Source of the DNA: Acidimicrobiia bacterium
Lineage (GTDB): Bacteria > Actinomycetota > Acidimicrobiia > Acidimicrobiales > Iamiaceae
DNA length: 6,841 bases
Direction of reading: 5' to 3'
Assembly (NCBI GenBank): GCA_019247975.1
Contig: JAFBAD010000073.1
Coordinates: 1 to 6,841, forward strand
Shown piece by piece: positions 1 to 5,915 of the stretch (positions are counted from its first letter, which is position 1; every line of letters starts with the position of its first letter). The position numbers were made by a program, and so were the translations under genes. The notes under the pieces are model-generated. The model worked only from the letters and a program-made list of their open reading frames with translations, did no database searches and was not told the origin of the DNA.

Positions 1-2
1 TG

Positions 3-1118
3 GAGGCGGTCGGGCCTGGCGGGATCGTCGTCGCCCGGGACGCGCCCCACACCGAGTGGGCCGAGGCGCTCGGCCGGCTGTGGGACGACTCCGCCGAGCA
101 CGGCCGGCTGTCCGCAGCGGCTCTCGATCACAGCCGGCGTCCGGACATGGACCCCGAGGTCGTTGCCGCGATGGTCGAGGACGCGTTGGCCGAGGCGATC
201 GAACGGGCCTGCGCGCGCTCGCAGCGGGTGGGCGGGAGATCGTCGACCGCGCTCCCGCTCGTCAGCGTGGTGCTGCCCGTGCGCAACGGCGCCGCGACGA
301 TCGACGCGCAGCTCGCCGCCCTCGCTGCGCAGACCTACGACGGGCCGTGGGAGCTCGTCGTCTGCGACAACGGGAGCACGGACGCCACCCGCAACCGGGT
401 CGTCTCCTGGCGGGGCGGGTTGCCGGCCCCGGTGCGCATCGTCGACGCCTCTGGTCGTCGGGGCGTCGCCCACGCGCGCAACGTCGGCGTGCGGGCCGCC
501 GCGGGCGATCTCATCCTCGTCTGCGACGCCGACGACGTCGTCAGCCCGGACTGGATGCGGCACATGGTCCAGGCCCTCGGCGATCACGAGATCGTGACCG
601 GTGCGAGCGAGCTGCGCCGGCTCAACACGCCGGACCAGTACGACTGGACCGGGAACGCGGACCAAGACGACGCCGCCGTCGCCTACGGGTTCATGCGCCA
701 CGTCTCGGGCGGGAACCTCGGAGTGCGGCGGGATGTCGCGTTGCGCCTGGCCGGGTTCGACGAGACGCTCCGGCGGGCCGAGGACATCGACTGGTCTTGG
801 CGTGCGCAGTACGGCGGCGCCGAGATCGCGTACGAGCCGGCCTCGGTGATCCACATCCGGCTGCGATCCGAGCTCGGTGCGGTGGCGGCGAGCCGGTTCC
901 GTGGTGGTTTCACCGAGCCGCAGCTGTACCGGCGGCACCGGGAGCACGGCATGCGCGCCGAGTCGCGCGAAGAGGTGATCGCGATCTGGCGGTGGCTCGC
1001 GCGCAAGTCGACGACGGCGTGGCGCGACCCGACGCAGCGCATCCGGTGGACCGACCACGCGGCGCACCGCGCCGGTCGGCTCGTCGGATCGCTGCGCCAT
1101 CGCACGATGTACCTCTGA
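3..1118 (+). CDS. Glycosyltransferase, GT4 C-terminus fused to a GT2 domain (5'-partial)
   Basis: The frame is open from the left window edge, giving 371 residues before TGA at 1116-1118. Residues 1 to about 62 (EAVGPGG, then a D..WAEAL.RLW.D pattern) read as the C-terminal end of a GT-B fold GT4 glycosyltransferase. After a linker rich in Ala, Arg and Ser, a GT-A fold GT2 domain starts near residue 85 (PLVSVVLPVRNG). It has CDNGSTD at 121-127 for nucleotide-sugar binding, CDADD at 174-178 as the DxD-like metal site, SGGNLGVRR near 235-243, and ED at 260-261 in the catalytic-base position. The family transfers sugar from a nucleotide sugar to a glycan or lipid acceptor at the cytoplasmic membrane face; donor and acceptor cannot be told here. 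The last 80 residues are Arg- and Trp-rich with no clear membrane helix. The internal ATG at 147 would cut through the GT4 tail, so I reject it as the start; the true start is upstream of the window. Family assignment is strong, specificity unknown. Confidence 0.85.
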   Translation, partial: EAVGPGGIVVARDAPHTEWAEALGRLWDDSAEHGRLSAAALDHSRRPDMDPEVVAAMVEDALAEAIERACARSQRVGGRSSTALPLVSVVLPVRNGAATIDAQLAALAAQTYDGPWELVVCDNGSTDATRNRVVSWRGGLPAPVRIVDASGRRGVAHARNVGVRAAAGDLILVCDADDVVSPDWMRHMVQALGDHEIVTGASELRRLNTPDQYDWTGNADQDDAAVAYGFMRHVSGGNLGVRRDVALRLAGFDETLRRAEDIDWSWRAQYGGAEIAYEPASVIHIRLRSELGAVAASRFRGGFTEPQLYRRHREHGMRAESREEVIAIWRWLARKSTTAWRDPTQRIRWTDHAAHRAGRLVGSLRHRTMYL

Positions 1119-2248
1119 TGGCGAGGGTCCTCTTCATCTGTCCCCGCTTCCCACGTCCCGAGCGCATCGGGCTCTCGATGCGGGCCTCGGTGAGCCTGGA
1201 CGGCCTCGTGCGCGATCACGAGGTGAGCGTGGCGGTCGTGCGCTGGGTGGACGAAGCCGAGCAGTGGGAGCTCGGGTGGGCGGCGGCGCGGGCCGAGCGG
1301 GCCACGCTCGTGGGGCACGCGCCCGATCCGGCGTCGGCCCGGTCCTGGCTGGCTTCGCCGCGAGGCCGCGACGTGCTCAGGGCCCCGCTGCCGGACCTCG
1401 TGCGGCGGGTACCGCCTGCGGTCGGCGACGAGATCGCCCGACGGTTCGCCCCGGCGACCTTCGACGCCGTCGTCGTGATGCGCAGCTACCTGGCCGGCGC
1501 GGCGGTCCCGTTCCTCGAGGCCGGCGTTCCAGGCATCCTCGATGCCGACGACGACGAGGCCCAGGCGCAGCGGTCACTGGCGATCATCGGCGCCGGTGAC
1601 CTCGACGAGGCGGCGCGGTACGACGCCTTCCAGCGGACCGTGTTCCCCTGGTTCGAGCATGTGCTCCTCGCCGCGAGGGCCGACGCAGTGGGTTCGTTCG
1701 GGCACCTGCCCAACGCGATCCGGCTGCCGGCGCACCCGACGACCAGGCCGCGCGCGGACGGTCCGCTCGAGCTGCTCTACGTCGGTGATCCGGGGCATCC
1801 GCCCAACCGCGATGCGGTCGAGCGGATCACCCGGCACGTGCTCCCGGACCTCACGGCCGAGGGCATCGATGCGCGGCTGCTGCACCCCGGTCGCCACGAC
1901 GACGTCGGGCCCTTCTACGCACGAGCCCACATCGCGGTCGTGCCGCTGCGGGCCGGCGGCGGCACCAGCATCAAGGTCCTCGAGGCGTTCGCCCACGGCT
2001 GCCCGGTGGTGGCGACGCCCACCGGCGCTCGCGGCCTCGAGGTCCGCGCCGGTGAGCACCTCGTCGTCACCGACGACGACGAGGACGTCCGCGCCTTCAC
2101 CCGGGCGATCGCCGACCTCGCATCGGACGAGGACCGACGCGTGCGGCTCGCCACGAACGCCCGGGGGTTCGTCGCCGAGCACCACGACGCGGACGCCGTC
2201 GGCGCGCAGCTGTCAGCCCTCGTCACCCGGACGGGCCGCCACCGCTGA
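1118..2248 (+). CDS. GT4-like (GT-B fold) glycosyltransferase
   Basis: The product has 376 residues. ATG at 1118 overlaps the preceding TGA by one base (TGATG). No clear Shine-Dalgarno precedes it, so translation is probably coupled to the upstream glycosyltransferase, with which it forms an operon. The N-terminus MARVLFICPRFPRP starts the first Rossmann domain. The C-terminal domain begins near residue 217 (LELLYVGDPGHPPNRDAV). It carries the donor-binding block VPLRAGGGTSIKVLEAFA at 275-292 followed by GCPVVATPTGARGLEV. K286 and E289 are the likely nucleotide-sugar contacts. The first Glu of the classic E-x7-E motif is Gly here, as in other family members with a GGGT.IK.LEA block. The segment between ARLLHPG (252-258) and the VPL block looks about 20 residues shorter than usual. 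There is no signal peptide or membrane helix, so it should be cytosolic or peripheral. The substrate is unknown. The last 36 bp overlap the convergent gene on the other strand. Confidence 0.88.
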   Translation: MARVLFICPRFPRPERIGLSMRASVSLDGLVRDHEVSVAVVRWVDEAEQWELGWAAARAERATLVGHAPDPASARSWLASPRGRDVLRAPLPDLVRRVPPAVGDEIARRFAPATFDAVVVMRSYLAGAAVPFLEAGVPGILDADDDEAQAQRSLAIIGAGDLDEAARYDAFQRTVFPWFEHVLLAARADAVGSFGHLPNAIRLPAHPTTRPRADGPLELLYVGDPGHPPNRDAVERITRHVLPDLTAEGIDARLLHPGRHDDVGPFYARAHIAVVPLRAGGGTSIKVLEAFAHGCPVVATPTGARGLEVRAGEHLVVTDDDEDVRAFTRAIADLASDEDRRVRLATNARGFVAEHHDADAVGAQLSALVTRTGRHR

Positions 2249-2845
2249 CTGGTCGAACGCGTAGTAGAGGGCCATGGCCGCGTGCATCAGCAGGGCGAGC
2301 AGCGGCGAGACGAACGACAGCGCCAGTGCGACGGAGTACACGAGGACCCCGAGGCCGAAGCGCTGCCGGGCCCGCCGCACCTCCGGCTTCGGCGGGAGCG
2401 AACCGAGGATGCGTTCGTCGCGTGTCAGCCAGCCGAACAGGCAGACGAAGGCCACCGCGGCACCGAGGACCACGAACCCGTAGAGCGCCATCGCCACCTT
2501 CGCGTTGCTGCCGCCGTCCCGGAGGTGCTCGGCCACGACCGACGTCGGGAACGGAAGGAGCGCGGTCCAGAGCAGCAGGTGGAGGTTGAGGAGCAGCAGC
2601 GGCGTGTCGACCCACTGCACCGGATCGATCATCCGGTGGTGGTTGAGCCACATCACACCGATCACGAGGAAGCTGATCGCGTAGGCGAGGTAGTTCGGCC
2701 ACAGGTTCCACCACAGATCGTGGGCCAGCCGGCCCGGCGGCACGTGCGCCGGAGCCCGCAGGTCGATGACCAGCAGCGTGATGGCGATCGCGAAGACGCC
2801 GTCGGAGAACGCCTCGAGCCGGTTCTTCGTCACGGCGGGCATCAT
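2213..2845 (-). CDS. TMEM175/DUF1211 family membrane protein, predicted potassium channel
   Basis: This is a 210-residue membrane protein. The N-terminus (MMPAVTKNRLEAFSDG) leads into the family signature R9...FSDGVFAIAITLLV, which forms the first helix in bacterial TMEM175 proteins. Hydrophobic segments lie near residues 13-29, 50-68, 82-103, 115-139, 164-180 and 181-197. That gives six helices, the usual size of the prokaryotic single-repeat form, which assembles as a tetrameric K+-permeable channel without the classical TVGYG filter. The channel role is family knowledge and is not shown by this sequence. Two consecutive ATG codons, at 2843-2845 and 2840-2842, are candidate starts. The frame stays open far upstream, but that extension is Arg/Asp/Glu/His-rich antisense of the transporter gene, and the signature sits right after these ATGs. 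No strong ribosome site is visible. The stop, TGA at 2213-2215, lies inside the 3' end of the convergent glycosyltransferase. Confidence 0.88.
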   Translation of the reverse strand: MMPAVTKNRLEAFSDGVFAIAITLLVIDLRAPAHVPPGRLAHDLWWNLWPNYLAYAISFLVIGVMWLNHHRMIDPVQWVDTPLLLLNLHLLLWTALLPFPTSVVAEHLRDGGSNAKVAMALYGFVVLGAAVAFVCLFGWLTRDERILGSLPPKPEVRRARQRFGLGVLVYSVALALSFVSPLLALLMHAAMALYYAFDQSAVAARPGDEG

Positions 2846-2851
2846 GGCTCG

Positions 2852-4651
2852 GTGGAGGACGCAGCGGCCGATCCGGGGGAGCTCGATCCCCGACGCTGGG
2901 TCGCGCTGGGGATCGCCATCCTCTCGGCGTTCATCGTCGTCCTCGACAACACGGTCCTCAACGTCGCCATCCCGACGATCCTGCGGGACCTCGACACGAC
3001 GCTCCCGGCCCTGCAGTGGGTCATCACCGGGTACTCGTTGACGTTCGCGACGTTTCTGATCATCGGCGGCCGCCTGGGCGACGTGTACGGCCACCGCCGC
3101 ATCTTCATCGTGGGCGCCGGGCTGTTCGGCGTGGGCTCGCTGATCGCAGCGTCGTCCACATCGGTCGCGCAGCTGATCTTCGGCGAGGCGGTGGTCGAGG
3201 GGCTGGGCGCGTCGATGTTGCTCCCGGCGACCCTCGCCATCCTGTCGAGCACCTTCAAGGGTCGCGAGCGGGCCACCGCCTTCGCGGCATGGGGGGCGAC
3301 GGCCGGGGTGGCGGCCGCCTGCGGCCCGTTGGTCGGTGGCTTCCTCACCACCAACTTCTCCTGGCGATGGGCCTTCGTGATCAACGTGATCGTCGCGCCC
3401 CTCACGATCCTCGGCGCGGTGCTGTTCATGTCGCCCGCCCGCCCGCAGGGAAAGCGGGTGCAGATCGACGTGCCCGGCGCGGTGCTCGTCGCTATCGGCA
3501 CGTTCCTGCTCGTGCTGGGGCTCAGCGAGGGAGGCCGGTACGGGTGGTGGGAGCCGCTCCAGCCGTTCAAGGTCGGCTCGGTCGAGCTGTGGCCCGGGGA
3601 CGGGGTGGTGTCGGTGATCCCGGTCATGTTCGTGATCGCCGCCGGGCTCCTGTACGCGTTCGTCCGGCTCGAGCGGTGGAAGGAGCAGACGCACCGCGAC
3701 CCGCTGTTCGAGTTCGGTCACCTGCGCCTGCGCACGTACCGGTACGGGCTCCTCACCGGCGTGGTCATCGGCATGGGCCAGCTCGGCGTCAACTTCGTGC
3801 TCGCCGTGTTCATGCAGGACGGCCTGCACCTCAGCGCGCAGGAGAACGGGGTCTGGCTGCTGCCGTCGGGCATCTTCATCATCGTGGGCGCGCAGGCGGG
3901 GCGCCGGTTCGTGCACCGGTTCGGCGTCACCTGGGCCGTGCGGGGCGGGCTGTTCATCGATGCCCTCGGCATCGCGGTGATCGCGACCGTGCTGTCGCAC
4001 GACATGTCCGGGTGGGCGCTGCTCCCGGGCCTCGCCCTCTACGGCACCGGCATCGGCATCGCGGGTGCGCAGCTCACGAACGTGGTCCTCTCGGAGATCC
4101 CGGCCGAGAGCTCCGGCGTCGCAAGCGGTGCGAACACGACGGCTCGACAGATCGGCAACGCGCTCGGCGTGGCGGTGATCGGCACACTGCTCACGTCCCG
4201 CGCCCTCGCAGCTGCGACCGACGGCATCCAGGCGTTGGCGATCCCCGGCGGGCTGAAGGACGCGGCGCTCGAGCGGCTGCAGGCGGTCGGGACGAGCTTC
4301 ACCCCACCCGGGATCGCGACGTCCGGCCAGGCGGCCGAGCTCCGCCGGGTGGTGCAGGACGGCCTGCTGAGCGGCACCCGGGCCGCGGTGATCTTCGCGG
4401 CAACCGTGGTGGGCCTCGGGTTCCTGATGTCGTGGCTGATCCCGACCGAGATCCCGGTGTCGCTCGACGAGCCCCTCGCCGACCCGTTCGAACCGGTCGA
4501 GCCGCTCGACCCCGACCCTGCGCTGCGTAGGCTCGACGACGGCTCTGATCCGGATGCCGAGGGGGACACCGCGCCATGGCCATCATCGAACGGGAGCCGA
4601 TCGATCCCGCGGAGACCGCAGTCGGAGAGCCCCCCGAGCACCCGACGCTGA
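2852..4651 (+). CDS. MFS transporter, DHA2 (EmrB/QacA-like, 14-helix) family
   Basis: The product has 599 residues from GTG at 2852, a proton-coupled efflux-type carrier by family. Family signatures seen: LDNTVLNVAIP in helix 1 (31-41), motif A GRLGDVYGHRRIF after helix 2 (73-85), and antiporter motif C with the following block, CGPLVGGFL...WRWAFVINV (157-179). Long hydrophobic stretches also occur near 185-193, 207-224, 252-271, 298-322, 334-347, 363-381, 387-410, 432-449 and 510-530. The size and motifs fit the 14-helix DHA2 class used for drug, metabolite or lipid export; the cargo is unknown. GTG at 2852 is chosen because no ATG lies between it and the conserved first helix and the upstream frame is antisense of the TMEM175 gene; the ribosome site is weak. 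The C-terminal tail after residue 531 is acidic and Pro-rich (DEPLADPFEPVEPLDPDP), then turns Ser/Arg/Pro-rich where it overlaps the next gene by 76 bp. Co-transcription with the downstream oxygenase is likely. Confidence 0.9.
   Translation: MEDAAADPGELDPRRWVALGIAILSAFIVVLDNTVLNVAIPTILRDLDTTLPALQWVITGYSLTFATFLIIGGRLGDVYGHRRIFIVGAGLFGVGSLIAASSTSVAQLIFGEAVVEGLGASMLLPATLAILSSTFKGRERATAFAAWGATAGVAAACGPLVGGFLTTNFSWRWAFVINVIVAPLTILGAVLFMSPARPQGKRVQIDVPGAVLVAIGTFLLVLGLSEGGRYGWWEPLQPFKVGSVELWPGDGVVSVIPVMFVIAAGLLYAFVRLERWKEQTHRDPLFEFGHLRLRTYRYGLLTGVVIGMGQLGVNFVLAVFMQDGLHLSAQENGVWLLPSGIFIIVGAQAGRRFVHRFGVTWAVRGGLFIDALGIAVIATVLSHDMSGWALLPGLALYGTGIGIAGAQLTNVVLSEIPAESSGVASGANTTARQIGNALGVAVIGTLLTSRALAAATDGIQALAIPGGLKDAALERLQAVGTSFTPPGIATSGQAAELRRVVQDGLLSGTRAAVIFAATVVGLGFLMSWLIPTEIPVSLDEPLADPFEPVEPLDPDPALRRLDDGSDPDAEGDTAPWPSSNGSRSIPRRPQSESPPSTRR
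4559..4566 (+). promoter_or_regulatory. Ribosome binding site for the Rieske oxygenase gene
   Basis: The purine run GAGGGGGA lies 9 nt before ATG at 4576. It is the best Shine-Dalgarno-like sequence in the window and supports that start even though it places the gene's 5' end inside the transporter reading frame. Confidence 0.6.
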
Positions 4652-5895
4652 TCCCGGCGTCGCGCTACACCGACCCGGCGTTCTTCGCGCTCGAGCAGGA
4701 GCGGCTGTGGCCGAGCGTGTGGCAGGTCGCCTGCACGGCCGACCACGTGAGCCGCGCGGGCGACTGGTTCGAGCTCACGTGCGGTCCGCTGTCGGTGCTG
4801 ATCGTGCGGGGCGACGACGGTGAGCTGCGCGCGTTCCAGAACGTGTGCCGCCACCGCGGCAACGCGCTGTGCCAGGGCGCGGGCTCCGGGCTGTCCGAGC
4901 TGCGCTGCCCGTTCCACCGGTGGGCCTGGGACCTGCGGGGGGAGCTGCGCGAGGTGCCGTCCCGTCGAGGGTTCGGTGCGTTCCGCAACGAGGACCTGCC
5001 CCTCGTCCTGGTCCGGGTGGGGGAGTGGGGACCGCTGGTGTTCGTCTCGGTCGACGACGGCGTAGAGCCGCTCGACGAGTGGCTCGAAGGCGTGCCCGCC
5101 GACGCGGCGTGGGCCCGGCTCGACGAGCTCCGCTGCGTGGCCACCACCCGCACACCGGTCCCGTGCAACTGGAAGGCGGTGGCCGACGGCTTCTCCGAGA
5201 CCTACCACGTGCAGGGCCTGCACCCCGAGATGCTCGGCTCCATCGACGACGTCCACGCGCCGCAGCGGTTCTGGGGCCGGCACGCGGTCTCGTACCAGCG
5301 CTACGGCGTCCCGAGCCCCCGGCTCGGCCCGGATGTCGGCGACCAGGAGGTGTGGGACTCGTTCATCGTGACCCAGGGCGGTCGCATGGGTCCGGCGTAC
5401 GCCGAGCCGTGCCCGATGCCGCCGGTGCCCGAAGGCCAGGGTGTGCGCGACGTCATCGCGGGCCTGTTGCGCGAGCACCAGCGCCAGTTCGGCGCCGACA
5501 TGAGCGACTTCGACACCGAGGCGATGCTCGGGCTGGCGCAGTACAACCTGTTCCCGAACGTCACCGTCCTGCTGTGGAGCGAGATGGTGAACGTGCTCAT
5601 CGCCCGGCCCGGGCCGACCGTCGACCAGGCCGAGCTCGTGTCGTTCCTCCTGCTGCGCCACCACGCCGACGCGCCCCGCACGCAACCGCCGGAGTTCGCG
5701 GTGCCGGCCGGCGGCGACCTCGGCTGGGTGCTCAACCAGGACGTGAGCATCCTGCAGACGATCCAGACCGGCCTGCGTCAGCCCGGCCTCACCCACCTCG
5801 TGCTCTCCAACGAGGAGCGCCGCATCATCAACATGCACCGCAACCTCGAGCAAGCGTTGGGCATTCTCGAGGACGGGCCTGCCGGATCCCGGTAG
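4576..5895 (+). CDS. Rieske non-heme iron oxygenase, alpha (catalytic) subunit
   Basis: The 439-residue product has the usual length for an aromatic ring-hydroxylating oxygenase alpha subunit or a Rieske mono-oxygenase/demethylase. The N-terminal Rieske domain (about 45-160) binds a [2Fe-2S] cluster through C91-x-H93 and C111-x2-H114 (CRHRG and CPFHRW). The catalytic domain carries NWKAVADGFSETYHVQGLH (198-216), with H211 and H216 as iron ligands. D389 in LNQDVSILQ is the likely third ligand. E208 occupies the position of the bridging Asp that links Rieske cluster and iron in naphthalene dioxygenase. The C-terminal IQTGLRQPG...LSNEERRI block is typical of the family. The enzyme should use O2 and electrons from a separate reductase to hydroxylate or demethylate a small substrate in the cytosol. 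No ferredoxin, reductase or beta subunit is adjacent, and the substrate cannot be inferred. The start is set by a good ribosome site and by the next in-frame ATG being beyond the Rieske domain. The stop TAG lies within a hairpin. Confidence 0.93.
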   Translation: MAIIEREPIDPAETAVGEPPEHPTLIPASRYTDPAFFALEQERLWPSVWQVACTADHVSRAGDWFELTCGPLSVLIVRGDDGELRAFQNVCRHRGNALCQGAGSGLSELRCPFHRWAWDLRGELREVPSRRGFGAFRNEDLPLVLVRVGEWGPLVFVSVDDGVEPLDEWLEGVPADAAWARLDELRCVATTRTPVPCNWKAVADGFSETYHVQGLHPEMLGSIDDVHAPQRFWGRHAVSYQRYGVPSPRLGPDVGDQEVWDSFIVTQGGRMGPAYAEPCPMPPVPEGQGVRDVIAGLLREHQRQFGADMSDFDTEAMLGLAQYNLFPNVTVLLWSEMVNVLIARPGPTVDQAELVSFLLLRHHADAPRTQPPEFAVPAGGDLGWVLNQDVSILQTIQTGLRQPGLTHLVLSNEERRIINMHRNLEQALGILEDGPAGSR

Positions 5896-5910
5896 GCCGA
5901 ACCTCGAGAA
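5864..5910. terminator. Two-part inverted repeat, candidate bidirectional terminator
   Basis: The outer arms TTCTCGAGG (5864-5872) and CCTCGAGAA (5902-5910) are perfect 9-bp complements. Inside them, separated by 3 nt on each side, GGCCTGCCGG (5876-5885) pairs with CCGGTAGGCC (5889-5898) around a 3-nt ATC loop, with one G-U pair in the + strand RNA. The structure lies exactly where two genes converge, spans the oxygenase stop codon, and ends 5 bp from the stop of the opposite gene. There is no T-tract, which fits the I-shaped terminators proposed for high-GC actinobacteria. The function is inferred from position and pairing only. Confidence 0.65.
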
Positions 5911-5915
5911 CGCGG

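Noticed and set aside
147..149. ATG at 147 as the start of a stand-alone GT2 enzyme
   Set aside because: The upstream codons in the same frame encode a convincing GT4 C-terminus and contain no stop, so this Met is internal.
56..1117. Plus-strand open frame continuing upstream of the second glycosyltransferase to base 56
   Set aside because: The translation is low-complexity Arg/Ala/Gly and runs antiparallel in meaning to the well-conserved GT4-GT2 frame. Real protein similarity in this frame starts only at ATG 1118.
2226..2235. Short CCCG/CGGG inverted repeat near the convergent stops at 2213-2248
   Set aside because: The stem is only 4 bp with a 2-nt loop, which is too small to support a terminator call.
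2840..2845. CATCAT as a -10-like element for a leaderless transporter mRNA
   Set aside because: It lacks the TAnnnT pattern and is simply the antisense of the two ATG codons of the channel gene.
2846..4000. Long minus-strand open frame extending the TMEM175 gene upstream through the transporter gene
   Set aside because: It is rich in His, Asp, Glu, Arg and Pro with no domain, as expected for the antisense of a high-GC gene. The transporter on the + strand carries clear MFS motifs and the channel signature begins at 2845.
3016..4530. Plus-strand open frame of about 504 codons inside the transporter
   Set aside because: It lies out of frame with the DHA2 transporter, is almost entirely Arg/Gly/Ala/Pro, and has no hydrophobic or conserved segments.
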